Shown: positions 1-6,026, counted from the stretch's first letter. The stretch is DNA of 6,163 bases from an uncultured Oscillospiraceae bacterium (GCA_934589325.1 CAKTNU010000116.1:1-6163), one strand, 5' to 3'. Numbers and translations: made by a program. Notes: generated by a model from the sequence alone, not told the origin.

Positions 1-1
1 C

Positions 2-472
2 TTCGGCGTCGTCGATTCCGAGGGGCAGAATGTACGGCTCATCCGCTGCGGCGTCATAAGCACTCCGGCGCATACCTCGCTGTCAAGCCGGCTCAAGCGA
101 ATATATGACGATATGTGCGAGCTGCTGGAGATATTCAAGCCGGATGCCGTCTCGGTAGAGGAGCTGTTTTTCAACACCAATATCACCACCGGGATCGCTG
201 TGGCTCACGGCCGCGGGGTCATACTTCTCGCCTGCGAGAATGCCGGGGTCAAAATATTTGAGTACACGCCGCTGCAGGTCAAGCAGGCGGTCGTGGGCTA
301 CGGCCGCGCAGAGAAAACGCAGGTCATGGAAATGGTGCGCCGCATATGCCGCCTCAAATCCGTTCCGCGGCCGGATGACGCGGCGGATGCCGTCGCTCTC
401 GCGCTGTGCCATGCGCGCAGCTCAACATCTTTGCTCAACAGAGGAGAAAGACAGGAATGTTCTACCATCTAA
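2..472 (+). CDS. ruvC: RuvC Holliday-junction resolvase, 5' end missing
   Basis: Endonuclease that cuts four-way DNA junctions symmetrically after RuvAB branch migration; cytoplasmic, acts as a dimer. The reading frame is already open at base 2, and 156 residues are visible. Compared with the E. coli protein, roughly the first 15 residues lie outside the window, including the first catalytic aspartate of the IDPG motif. What remains is characteristic: the catalytic Glu is in SVEELFF (visible residue 53), followed by the conserved blocks AHGRGV and EYTPLQVKQAVVGYGRAEK. The C-terminal acidic pair is in PDDAADAVALALCH (D126 and D129 of the visible part). The tail after CHARSS is not conserved and runs into the start of ruvA, so the two genes overlap by 16 bases. 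The ruvC-ruvA-ruvB order makes the identity secure. Everything visible looks intact; only the window edge truncates it. Confidence 0.96.
   Translation, partial: FGVVDSEGQNVRLIRCGVISTPAHTSLSSRLKRIYDDMCELLEIFKPDAVSVEELFFNTNITTGIAVAHGRGVILLACENAGVKIFEYTPLQVKQAVVGYGRAEKTQVMEMVRRICRLKSVPRPDDAADAVALALCHARSSTSLLNRGERQECSTI
441..446 (+). promoter_or_regulatory. Ribosome binding site that fixes the ruvA start
   Basis: GAGGAG lies 10 bases before the ATG at 457, inside the 3' end of ruvC. It selects the MFYHLSG start over the in-frame ATG at 406, which would add 17 residues with no RuvA similarity. It implies translational coupling of ruvA to ruvC. Confidence 0.75.
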
Positions 473-1044
473 GCGGTACGGTCACCGAGATTGAGCCGAA
501 TCTTGCCGTCATCGACTGCGGCGGCGTAGGCTATGCCGTAAACGTCACATACAATACGCTCTCCCGGCTAAGCGTGGGGGACAAGGCCAAGCTGTACATA
601 TCAGAATACATCCGCGACGGTGTGTTCGACCTGTACGGCTTTGCCGATAAGAACGAAAGACGCTGCTTTGAGATGCTTACCTCCGTCTCCGGCATCGGGC
701 CAAAGGCCGCGCTGTCGATACTCTCGGCAAATACCCCGGAGGGACTTGCGCTTGCGATAATGAACAACAACGAGAAAGCGCTGACCGTCGCTCCGGGTAT
801 CGGTAAAAAGATCGCCCAGCGCGTCATCCTTGAGCTGAAGGACAAGATAAACAAGGGAGCGGCCGAGATGAGCATACCTGCCGCCGTCGCCGCACCGTCG
901 GGTGCGATGAACGACGTCGTCGCGGCACTGACCGTGCTTGGCTATACCAGCTCTGAGATAGCGCCGGTTCTGAAGCAGCTGGATGTCCAGAATATGACCA
1001 CGGAGGAGGCTATAAAGGCTGTTCTCCGCAAAATGACGAAGTAA
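457..1044 (+). CDS. ruvA: RuvA, Holliday-junction-binding subunit of RuvAB
   Basis: Tetrameric protein that grips the Holliday junction in a square-planar form and loads the RuvB motors on opposite arms. The 195-residue product matches the usual RuvA length of about 190-205. The N-terminal OB-fold domain (about 1-64) starts MFYHLSGTV, with the conserved IDCGGVGYAV and DLYGFAD stretches. Two helix-hairpin-helix DNA-binding motifs follow: SVSGIGPKAA (76-85) and APGIGKKIA (112-120). A flexible Ala/Pro-rich linker (about 136-150) leads to the small C-terminal domain III (about 151-195, with AALTVLGYTSSEI), which contacts RuvB. The start at 457 is chosen because it has a good ribosome site and begins exactly where the family does. 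The gene overlaps ruvC by 16 bases and is followed by ruvB after 12 bases, so all three are almost certainly co-transcribed. No missing key residues were noticed. Confidence 0.97.
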   Translation: MFYHLSGTVTEIEPNLAVIDCGGVGYAVNVTYNTLSRLSVGDKAKLYISEYIRDGVFDLYGFADKNERRCFEMLTSVSGIGPKAALSILSANTPEGLALAIMNNNEKALTVAPGIGKKIAQRVILELKDKINKGAAEMSIPAAVAAPSGAMNDVVAALTVLGYTSSEIAPVLKQLDVQNMTTEEAIKAVLRKMTK

Positions 1045-1056
1045 GGGGGCAGGGAG

Positions 1057-2097
1057 ATGAGCATCAGCTTTTCCGAGGAAGCCAACGACGAAATAATAAC
1101 TACGAGTGCGAGCCTGCCCGAGGACAGGAACGAAGGCTCGCTCCGCCCGAAAACGATAAGTGAGTATATCGGCCAGCAGAAAGCGAAGGATAACCTTTAT
1201 GTGTTCATAAACGCGGCCAAAATGCGCGGAGAGTCGCTGGATCATGTGCTGCTGCACGGCCCTCCGGGACTCGGCAAGACGACTCTTGCCGCCGTGATAG
1301 CAAACGAGATGGGCGTGAATATGCGAATAACCTCCGGCCCCGCGATAGAGAAGCCCGGCGACCTTGTCGCTATGCTCACAAATCTCAGCGAGGGGGATAT
1401 CCTGTTTGTCGACGAGATACATCGTCTGAACCGCGCATATGAGGAGATACTCTATCCTGCGATGGAGGACTACGCCATCGATATCATCATCGGCAAGGGC
1501 CCATCTGCAAATTCCATACATCTAGACCTGCCGCACTTCACGCTGATCGGCGCTACGACACGCTCGGGCCAGCTCACTGCGCCTCTGCGTGACCGTTTTG
1601 GCGTGTCGCTCCGGCTTGAACTGTACACACCGGAGGAGCTGAAGCAGATAGTCATGCGCTCGGCGGGGATAATGGGCGTTGAGATAGAGGATGCCGGCGC
1701 ATATGAGATCGCCTCGCGCTCACGCGGTACGCCGCGAATAGCCAACCGCCTGCTGCGCCGTGTGCGCGACTTCGCGCAGGTAAGAGCCGACGGCGTGATA
1801 ACCCGTGAGGTGGCCGACGCATCGCTGACGAGCCTGGAGGTAGATAAGCTCGGACTGGACGCGCTTGACAGGCGTATGCTCCGCAGCATTATAGAGTTCT
1901 ACGGCGGCGGTCCCGTCGGGCTTGATACCCTTGCCGCCACGATAAACGAGGAATCGGTAACGCTGGAGGATGTGTACGAACCGTATCTTCTGCAGTGCGG
2001 CTTCCTCACCCGCACCCCACGCGGCCGCTGTGTTACCCGAAAAGCCTACGAACACCTCGGCATAGAATACATGGGTCAGCAGCAGATGGATATCTAA
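1057..2097 (+). CDS. ruvB: RuvB, ATP-dependent branch-migration motor
   Basis: AAA+ ATPase forming hexameric rings that pump DNA through the RuvA-bound Holliday junction. The 346 residues are the normal full length. Motifs in order: the N-terminal [12 protein letters not shown] (29-40); Walker [10 protein letters not shown] (68-76); Walker [10 protein letters not shown] (114-122); sensor 1 GATTRS (165-170); the arginine finger in PLRDRFG (R178); and sensor 2 in [13 protein letters not shown] (R227). The C-terminal winged-helix DNA-binding domain (about 265-335) carries the family signature [17 protein letters not shown]. The start at 1057 is preceded by AAGGGGG, 7 bases upstream, and lies 12 bases past the ruvA stop. 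The first 25 residues are a variable acidic leader, as in other RuvB proteins. It is the last gene of the ruv operon and ends just before a strong terminator. No SOS box can be assessed because the operon promoter lies outside the window. Confidence 0.98.
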   Translation: MSISFSEEANDEIITTSASLPEDRNEGSLRPKTISEYIGQQKAKDNLYVFINAAKMRGESLDHVLLHGPPGLGKTTLAAVIANEMGVNMRITSGPAIEKPGDLVAMLTNLSEGDILFVDEIHRLNRAYEEILYPAMEDYAIDIIIGKGPSANSIHLDLPHFTLIGATTRSGQLTAPLRDRFGVSLRLELYTPEELKQIVMRSAGIMGVEIEDAGAYEIASRSRGTPRIANRLLRRVRDFAQVRADGVITREVADASLTSLEVDKLGLDALDRRMLRSIIEFYGGGPVGLDTLAATINEESVTLEDVYEPYLLQCGFLTRTPRGRCVTRKAYEHLGIEYMGQQQMDI

Positions 2098-2108
2098 TAT
2101 GCTGCATT

Positions 2109-2147
2109 AAAAATCTCTCCTGCCCTAAACAGGCAGGAGAGATTTTT
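2109..2147. terminator. Bidirectional terminator between ruvB and the LysR gene
   Basis: A perfect 16-bp inverted repeat: arms 2109-2124 and 2132-2147, loop CTAAACA. The stem core is TCTCTCCTGCC pairing with GGCAGGAGAGA, flanked by A5 on one side and T5 on the other, so it works as a Rho-independent terminator in both directions. It ends the ruv operon (+) and the convergent LysR gene (-), whose stop codon (2146-2148) overlaps the outer two bases of the arm. Confidence 0.93.
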
Positions 2148-3048
2148 ATTTATTCTTATTTTCATAGAAGTCCATGACGAAATCTTTTACCGCGGCTGCG
2201 GCGGCGCTCAGCTGGTGCTCCGTTGGCCAGAGGAGATATACATCGCGGCTGGACAGGGGATGTATGAGCGGCACATATGTCACTATTGCAGGCGACATAT
2301 CCACCTTCGGCAGTATCGCGACACCCTTGCCGCGTGCCACATCGAAAAGCTGCGTCGACCAATCCGTATATCCGTTCAGATACTTCGGCGTCAGCCCCTC
2401 ATAGTCGAACATCTGCACGACCTTGCCGTATAGATTATAGGCTCCGCTGTACATTATTACAGGCTCGTCCTTTATGTCGTGCAGACTCAGCCCGGAACAT
2501 TTGGCATAGCGGCTGTCCGAGGGAACGGCAACATACAGATGCTGGTCACATAGCCGCTTGGCCTTTACGTGTCTGCTGGGCTGGAAGTGCGTACAACTTA
2601 TGGCCAGATCCGCATCGCACAGTGTCAGCCGGTCCTCCAGAAACGAGAGGCCGCTGTGATTCACGATGGAACGTATCTCAATATCCGGATGAGCTCCGTC
2701 CGCATAGAAAGCGTCCTCTATCTCGCGCATGATATTACATCCGTTTATAAAGGTGTAGGTGATGTTTACGATGCCGCGCTCGGGCGATATCATCTCGGAA
2801 AGACGCTGTTTCCCTGCCTCTACCTCGGCCAGAGCCCGGTCGACATATGGCAGCAGCTCCATTCCGTAGTTCGTTATCTCCACCTTTTTACCGTTGCGGC
2901 GCAGAAACAGAGGCGCACCTATCTCGTTTTCAAGCTCCTGAATGGCGTGACTGAGGCTGGACTGTGCGACATATAGATTCTCGGCGGCACGGGTGAAGTG
3001 CTTGACCCGCGCTACCTCCTTGAAATAAATAAGCTGCTGTAATGTCAT
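2146..3048 (-). CDS. LysR-family transcriptional regulator
   Basis: A DNA-binding regulator of 300 residues, the usual LysR length. The N-terminal winged helix-turn-helix (about 1-60) is typical: MTLQQLIYFKEVARVKHFTRAAENLYVAQSS with the recognition region at about 18-37 (AAENLYVAQSSLSHAIQELE), then APLFLR and the turn into the linker helix (about 60-88). The effector-binding domain (about 92-300) contains the common late motif GVAILPKVD. The ATG at 3048 has AGGAG (3056-3060 on the opposite strand) seven bases away. It is transcribed away from the complete Fe-ADH gene across a 134-bp spacer. That arrangement usually means the regulator controls its neighbour and itself, so the most likely target is the Fe-ADH at 3183 (inference). 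The co-inducer is unknown. No clear promoter for this gene was found; a TATAAA lies at 3101-3096 on its strand without a good -35 element. Confidence 0.93.
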   Translation of the reverse strand: MTLQQLIYFKEVARVKHFTRAAENLYVAQSSLSHAIQELENEIGAPLFLRRNGKKVEITNYGMELLPYVDRALAEVEAGKQRLSEMISPERGIVNITYTFINGCNIMREIEDAFYADGAHPDIEIRSIVNHSGLSFLEDRLTLCDADLAISCTHFQPSRHVKAKRLCDQHLYVAVPSDSRYAKCSGLSLHDIKDEPVIMYSGAYNLYGKVVQMFDYEGLTPKYLNGYTDWSTQLFDVARGKGVAILPKVDMSPAIVTYVPLIHPLSSRDVYLLWPTEHQLSAAAAAVKDFVMDFYENKNK

Positions 3049-3109
3049 GCTTCTTCTCCTTATGTTGATCTGATATTAAAAACTGATTGTTTTGATTTAT
3101 AACGTGTAT

Positions 3110-3138
3110 TTCCCAAATCCGGCTCCGGCAGATATAAT
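3110..3138 (+). promoter_or_regulatory. Probable sigma-70-type promoter for the Fe-ADH gene
   Basis: A perfect -10 hexamer TATAAT (3133-3138) has TTCCCA (3110-3115, four of six matches to TTGACA) at the ideal 17-base spacing. Transcription would start near 3145, leaving a leader of about 38 bases. The weak -35 suits an activator-dependent promoter. A second TATAAT at 3159-3164 is too close to the ribosome binding site (3170-3176) to be the main -10. The surrounding A+T-rich spacer is the expected binding region for the divergent LysR protein, though no clear LysR dyad was identified. Confidence 0.55.
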
Positions 3139-3182
3139 GTTAATATACTATCAATACATATAATACACCGGAGAGGACAAAA

Positions 3183-4328
3183 ATGAAACCCTTTAAATAT
3201 CATGCGCCCACAGCCCTGTACTTCGACAGGGGCTGCATAGAGAAAAATTCCGAAATAATCAGGAGCTTCGGCAGACGAGCCTTCATAATCAGCGCACGCT
3301 TCCCGGAGGGGACACGCAACTATGCTCTGGAGGATGTGACCGCGCTTTACACCGGCTCCGGACTGAATCACTGCGTATATGACGACGTTGAGGAGAACCC
3401 GAGTGTCGAGTCCGTCGTGCGCATCGCAGAGGCGATACGCCGTTATGCGCCGGAGCTTATCATTGCCGTCGGCGGCGGATCCGCGCTTGACAGCGCAAAG
3501 GCTGCTAACGTGCTCATTGCCTATGATGACGGATGTGACGCATATAAGGTGTTTTACGGCGGGACGCCGTGCATCAACAGCCGCAGCAGCGGAGTTCTGC
3601 CCCTGCTTGCCGTACCGACTACCGCGGGCTCGGGCTCAGAGGTCATGGGCTACGCAGTGCTGACGCGCCGGGATACGGACACAAAGCTGCGCATGAACCA
3701 GCTGTCATTTTTCGATGCGGCCTTTCTCGACGCAAAATATATCTGCGAGTCCCCGCAGTGGCTGCTTGACAACGGCGCGCTCGACGCGCTGGCGCACGGA
3801 GTCGAGGGATACCTCAACACCTTCTGCTGCGCCCCGGAGCGGCATTGGCATGACTATGGCTTCCGTCTGTTTGCGCTGTGTAAAGAGCAGCTGCTGAACG
3901 GAAGCATTGACTTTGATGCCTGCGAGAGACTGCTTGGCGCGTCGGCGTTTCAGGGGATGGCCGTCATGCAGAGCGGAACGTCGATACCGCATGGCATGGG
4001 TTATCCGCTGACGCACTTCAAGCATATGCCGCACGGTCTGGCCTCGGCCGTGACGCTTCCGGCCTACCTCTCCATGTTCAGGAGTCAGGAGAATGTGGAG
4101 CACATTCTTAGCATGTGCCGCTTTGACAGTATAGCCGATTTCCGCAGCTTTATAGACACCGTCGTATGGCGGAACTTCGACTGCACGGTGACCATGGAGG
4201 AGATAGAAAAGTGGAGCCGCGAGTGCTATGGACTCGGCGTGCGCCTTGCACGGCATCCGGAGCACATCGAGCTTGACGGGATAATAGAGATGTACAAGAC
4301 CTCATTCGAGGGACGCATCACAGAGTGA
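3183..4328 (+). CDS. Iron-containing alcohol dehydrogenase (group III), complete
   Basis: NAD(P)-dependent, metal-requiring dehydrogenase interconverting an alcohol and an aldehyde or ketone; predicted cytoplasmic. At 381 residues it has the normal family length. The N-terminal nucleotide-binding domain shows the hallmark GGGSALDSAK (97-106) and AVPTTAGSGSEV (143-154). The all-helical C-terminal half holds the metal ligands with family spacing: D201 and H205 in LDALAHG, H270 in SIPHGMGYPL and H284 in MPHG. The 14-residue gap between the last two histidines is the same as in FucO. GGAGAGG sits 6 bases before the ATG. It diverges from a LysR regulator that probably controls it, and is followed by its own terminator hairpin. 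The substrate cannot be told from sequence: this family includes butanol, 1,2-propanediol, 4-hydroxybutyrate and sulfoacetaldehyde enzymes. A diverged paralog fragment lies tail to tail just downstream. Confidence 0.95.
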   Translation: MKPFKYHAPTALYFDRGCIEKNSEIIRSFGRRAFIISARFPEGTRNYALEDVTALYTGSGLNHCVYDDVEENPSVESVVRIAEAIRRYAPELIIAVGGGSALDSAKAANVLIAYDDGCDAYKVFYGGTPCINSRSSGVLPLLAVPTTAGSGSEVMGYAVLTRRDTDTKLRMNQLSFFDAAFLDAKYICESPQWLLDNGALDALAHGVEGYLNTFCCAPERHWHDYGFRLFALCKEQLLNGSIDFDACERLLGASAFQGMAVMQSGTSIPHGMGYPLTHFKHMPHGLASAVTLPAYLSMFRSQENVEHILSMCRFDSIADFRSFIDTVVWRNFDCTVTMEEIEKWSRECYGLGVRLARHPEHIELDGIIEMYKTSFEGRITE

Positions 4329-4343
4329 ACGAACAAATACTGC

Positions 4344-4375
4344 AAAGCGCGGGTGCCTATGGCGTCCGCGCTTTT
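4344..4375 (+). terminator. Rho-independent terminator of the Fe-ADH gene
   Basis: AAAGCGCGG (4344-4352) pairs with CCGCGCTTT (4366-4374). The stem extends inward through two G-T wobbles and GCC/GGC to a 3-base loop, and is followed by CTTTTATAATTT on the plus strand. It starts 15 bases after the Fe-ADH stop. Confidence 0.85.
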
Positions 4376-4389
4376 ATAATTTGAGCCGG

Positions 4390-4413
4390 GTCAGGAGCGG
4401 AAGCGCTCCTGAC
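4390..4413. terminator. Terminator-like hairpin downstream of the truncated Fe-ADH
   Basis: A perfect 10-bp stem (GTCAGGAGCG, 4390-4399, with its complement 4404-4413) has a 4-base loop. It lies 9 bases past the stop of the minus-strand Fe-ADH fragment, so it is probably the terminator of the original intact gene. There is no good T-run on either side, so it may act only weakly or stabilise the mRNA 3' end. Confidence 0.55.
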
Positions 4414-4422
4414 TCTTGACTC

Positions 4423-4944
4423 TTATCCTACTATATAGGGCTTGAGGGAATTGACGTACATCTCGTGGATCTGCTCCTTGCTTATCGGCTCGGGGTTCCT
4501 CTTGAGACGGTTGTTCTGCTCGGTCTCCCAGAAGAAATCGGTCCACTTGTCGATCTCTTCCATGGTGACGGTGATGTGCAGGTCGCGCTTGATGATGGTC
4601 TGGAAGAAGTCGCACATGTCCTGCGAATCCTTGAAGCCGCACATGTCCATGACCTTCTGCGGAAGCGTCTGATCCTTAAAGGTGCGCATATATTCGCCGA
4701 GAGTGATGGAGCAGGAAAGACCATGGTTGACGTGATGGTACTGAGAGAGGGGATAACCGAGACCGTGGGGGAGCGTGGTGCCGGACTGCATCATTGCGCT
4801 GGATGCGATGGATGCGCCGAGCAGCATCTTGTCGAAATCCTCATCGGTCAGACAGTCGTTGAGTATGTTGTCCTTGAAGTCTCTGAACAGCTCAAACTCC
4901 ATCTCGGCGACCTTGCGTGCCATCCAGCTGGTCTTGACGTTCAT
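4423..4944 (-). pseudogene. C-terminal fragment of a second iron-containing alcohol dehydrogenase
   Basis: The 173 readable residues match the C-terminal half of the Fe-ADH at 3183: LLGAS, MMQSGTTLPHGLGYPL and HHVNHGLSCSITLGEY align with its residues 250-296, and the histidines (H60 and H74 of the fragment) keep the 14-residue spacing. The C-terminal TVTMEEIDKW also matches TVTMEEIEKW. About 210 N-terminal residues are absent: the whole nucleotide-binding domain and the first two metal ligands (Asp and His). It therefore cannot be a working dehydrogenase. The apparent start ATG at 4944 is immediately preceded in frame by TGA and has no ribosome binding site. Similarity stops where a plus-strand transporter fragment begins. 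Codon choice is strongly biased (AAC, AAG, GAG, ATC), unlike the neighbouring genes, suggesting the parent gene was highly expressed. It is cut by a rearrangement or an assembly error; there is no internal frameshift, which argues for a recent event. Confidence 0.88.
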
Positions 4945-4950
4945 TCATCG
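4936..4950. other. Rearrangement or chimera junction
   Basis: Within these bases the minus-strand Fe-ADH reading (…VN, last recognisable codon at 4941-4939) gives way to the plus-strand transporter reading (FIVAN…, from 4944). Each frame has a stop just across the join: TGA at 4947-4945 on the minus strand and TGA at 4935-4937 on the plus strand. The join contains a short tandem TTCATTCAT, which could be microhomology used at the break. The exact breakpoint cannot be placed to the base. Confidence 0.75.
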
Positions 4951-5237
4951 TTGCAAACATCATTTCTCAGGTCATGTCCGACTCCGGCTCCGTTGCCTGC
5001 ACCGTTCCCATCACCATTTCCATCGCGACCACCATGGGCTGGGATCCCGTGCCGCTGATAATCGCTACCGCAATGGGCGTCAAGGTCGCACTTGCTACCC
5101 CGATGTGCGTCTCCTGCGTCACCATGGCTGCTCCCGGCGGCTACCGCTTCAAGGATTATCTGAAGATAGGCGGTCTCGTAACTCTGGCGCAGACTGTCGG
5201 CATCCTTGTCATGATCGCGATAGTTTACTACATCTGA
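4944..5237 (+). pseudogene. C-terminal fragment of an SLC13/DASS-like anion transporter
   Basis: The 97 readable residues look like the end of an ion-coupled anion (dicarboxylate-type) permease. FIVANIISQVMSDSGSVA resembles the second substrate/sodium-site loop, where many relatives read SNTA. The polar block CTVPITISIATTMGWDP and a hydrophobic hairpin (about 36-62) follow. The segment GGYRFKDYLKIGG leads into a final membrane helix (about 74-96) ending IVYYI. Family members are usually well over 400 residues, so most of the protein is missing. The frame is open back only to a stop at 4935-4937, and neither the upstream sequence nor the ATG at 4974 has a usable ribosome site. It is joined head to head to an Fe-ADH fragment. 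The codon bias matches that fragment. The superfamily call is by motif memory; another ion-transporter superfamily family is possible. The fragment cannot form a working transporter. Confidence 0.68.
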
Positions 5238-5251
5238 CCTGATAGGTAAAA

Positions 5252-5284
5252 TGCAATATCTCCGCAAAATGCGGAGATATTGCA
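5252..5284 (-). terminator. Strong hairpin, terminator-like on the minus strand
   Basis: A perfect 14-bp stem (TGCAATATCTCCGC, 5252-5265, with its complement 5271-5284) has loop AAAAT. On the minus strand it is followed by TTTT, as in an intrinsic terminator. On the plus strand, where the transporter fragment ends 15 bases earlier, it is followed by GAAGC with no T-run. It may still serve as an mRNA 3'-end or processing hairpin for the transporter gene. Confidence 0.6.
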
Positions 5285-5300
5285 GAAGCTGCCCACTATA

Positions 5301-5306
5301 AAGGAG
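5301..5306 (+). promoter_or_regulatory. Ribosome binding site fixing the start of the 98-residue membrane protein
   Basis: AAGGAG lies 6 bases before the ATG at 5313. It rules out the in-frame TTG at 5280, which falls inside the hairpin arm and has no ribosome site. Confidence 0.8.
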
Positions 5307-5312
5307 AAAGTC

Positions 5313-5609
5313 ATGCTCAAACTACGTAATGCCGCGCTTGTCGCTGCGGCGCTGTTTATGCTTTACAACGCCATATCCTCCGGCAATGCCGGTTCCATCG
5401 TGATAGCGGGGTTTCTGTCCGGTATCTGCTTCTTTGTGGTGCTGACCGGAAAGGTACACAAGAAATTCACAAAGCCTGCGGCCTTCAAGGATGCATCCGG
5501 CGACGAGGCTGTCTATTCACATCTTGAAAAGAACATGAACGACCTCTTCGGCGAGGAACTCGTGCGGCGCGTCAAGAGCAGGCTCCTTTCAAGGTCCAAG
5601 GAAAACTGA
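5313..5609 (+). CDS. Small two-TM membrane protein, function unknown
   Basis: I do not recognise a family for this 98-residue protein. A short basic start (MLKLR) is followed by two hydrophobic segments, about 6-20 (NAALVAAALFMLYNA) and 27-45 (GSIVIAGFLSGICFFVVLTG). These are separated by a short small-residue turn (SSGNAG), so it is probably a membrane hairpin. The C-terminal half (46-98) is hydrophilic: a basic KVHKKFTK stretch, then a charged, probably helical region ending in basic residues (LVRRVKSRLLSRSKEN). By the positive-inside rule both ends are likely cytoplasmic. The start has a strong ribosome site and the gene ends shortly before a terminator, so it is likely real and expressed. 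It lies 75 bases after the transporter fragment and could have been co-transcribed with the intact transporter, but a hairpin separates them. No promoter of its own is evident. Confidence 0.8.
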   Translation: MLKLRNAALVAAALFMLYNAISSGNAGSIVIAGFLSGICFFVVLTGKVHKKFTKPAAFKDASGDEAVYSHLEKNMNDLFGEELVRRVKSRLLSRSKEN

Positions 5610-5625
5610 ACATCTTCAGAAAATA

Positions 5626-5661
5626 AAAACGCTCTATGCGGCTTGCCGCATAGAGCGTTTT
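5626..5661. terminator. Bidirectional terminator between the small membrane gene and hypA
   Basis: A perfect 16-bp stem: AAAACGCTCTATGCGG (5626-5641) with its complement (5646-5661) and loop CTTG. A-run and T-run flanks make it usable from both directions. It ends the plus-strand small membrane gene 16 bases after its stop, and the minus-strand hypA, whose stop codon starts one base beyond the arm. Confidence 0.9.
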
Positions 5662-5662
5662 G

Positions 5663-6007
5663 TTACATTGCTTCGATTTCTTTTATGTTGTACTCGCTGC
5701 CGGTGAGCAGATAGGTGTGCTCACTGCTGCAGTATGGACATATTTTTGCATATTTCACCGTCGGGTATGTCTTGCCGCAGTCCTCACAGTAGGTCACAGC
5801 GTCGAGCATCTCAATTTTCAGCTCGGCATTTTTGAGATATTTGGTATCCTTTATTGCCCAATCCCAGCAGTCCTGAACATACTTCGGGATTATCCCGCTG
5901 ACCTCGCCGATCTCAAGCGTTACGCTGCCGACTGTAGAAAGATCATTCTCAACGCACAGCTTTTCGACCTGCTTTATAACATAGAAAACGGTACCAAGCT
6001 CGTGCAT
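5663..6007 (-). CDS. hypA: HypA, nickel chaperone for [NiFe]-hydrogenase maturation
   Basis: Small cytoplasmic metallochaperone that, with the GTPase HypB, delivers nickel to the [NiFe]-hydrogenase large subunit; in some bacteria it also serves urease. The 114 residues match the usual HypA length. It starts MHELG, where His2 is the invariant nickel ligand that must follow the initiating Met, and carries a structural zinc site of two CxxC pairs: CEDC (Cys74, Cys77) and CPYC (Cys90, Cys93). The LEIGEVSGIIP stretch (31-41) is also typical. The start at 6007 is chosen over the in-frame ATG at 6025 because the ribosome site lies between them and because the nickel motif requires it. A partial gene ends 19 bases upstream on the same strand, so the two are probably one operon. 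No hydrogenase or hypB gene is in view, so the client enzyme is not shown. Confidence 0.95.
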   Translation of the reverse strand: MHELGTVFYVIKQVEKLCVENDLSTVGSVTLEIGEVSGIIPKYVQDCWDWAIKDTKYLKNAELKIEMLDAVTYCEDCGKTYPTVKYAKICPYCSSEHTYLLTGSEYNIKEIEAM

Positions 6008-6013
6008 GGCTTT

Positions 6014-6019
6014 CTCCTT
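6014..6019 (-). promoter_or_regulatory. Ribosome binding site fixing the hypA start
   Basis: AAGGAG on the minus strand sits 6 bases before the ATG at 6007. An upstream in-frame ATG at 6025 would place this site inside the gene. Confidence 0.85.
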
Positions 6020-6026
6020 CGGCAAA

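Noticed and set aside
601..1521. Long minus-strand open frame (306 codons) opposite ruvA and ruvB
   Set aside because: It is antisense to two certain genes, has no recognisable motifs or ribosome site, and its Arg/His/Leu-rich composition is typical of a shadow frame in G+C-rich coding DNA.
2277..2976. Several plus-strand open frames opposite the LysR gene
   Set aside because: They overlap a full-length regulator with clear helix-turn-helix and effector domains; the compositions look like shadows.
3121..3170. Possible LysR operator dyad (ATGT…ACAT, 3137-3159)
   Set aside because: Only the outer four bases and part of the centre match as an inverted repeat; in such A+T-rich sequence this is expected by chance.
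4465..5058. Plus-strand open frame of 197 codons crossing the 4944 junction
   Set aside because: Its first part is the exact antisense of the Fe-ADH fragment and its end is an out-of-frame Pro-rich reading of the transporter fragment; no ribosome site.
4974..5237. The ATG at 4974 as a true start of a short membrane protein
   Set aside because: Family similarity continues upstream to about 4944, and there is no properly spaced ribosome site before this ATG.
5280..5312. TTG start extending the small membrane protein by 11 residues
   Set aside because: It lies in the arm of a hairpin with no ribosome site, while AAGGAG is correctly spaced before the ATG at 5313.
6008..6025. Earlier ATG adding six residues to HypA
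   Set aside because: The ribosome site lies between the two ATGs, and the nickel-binding His must be residue 2.
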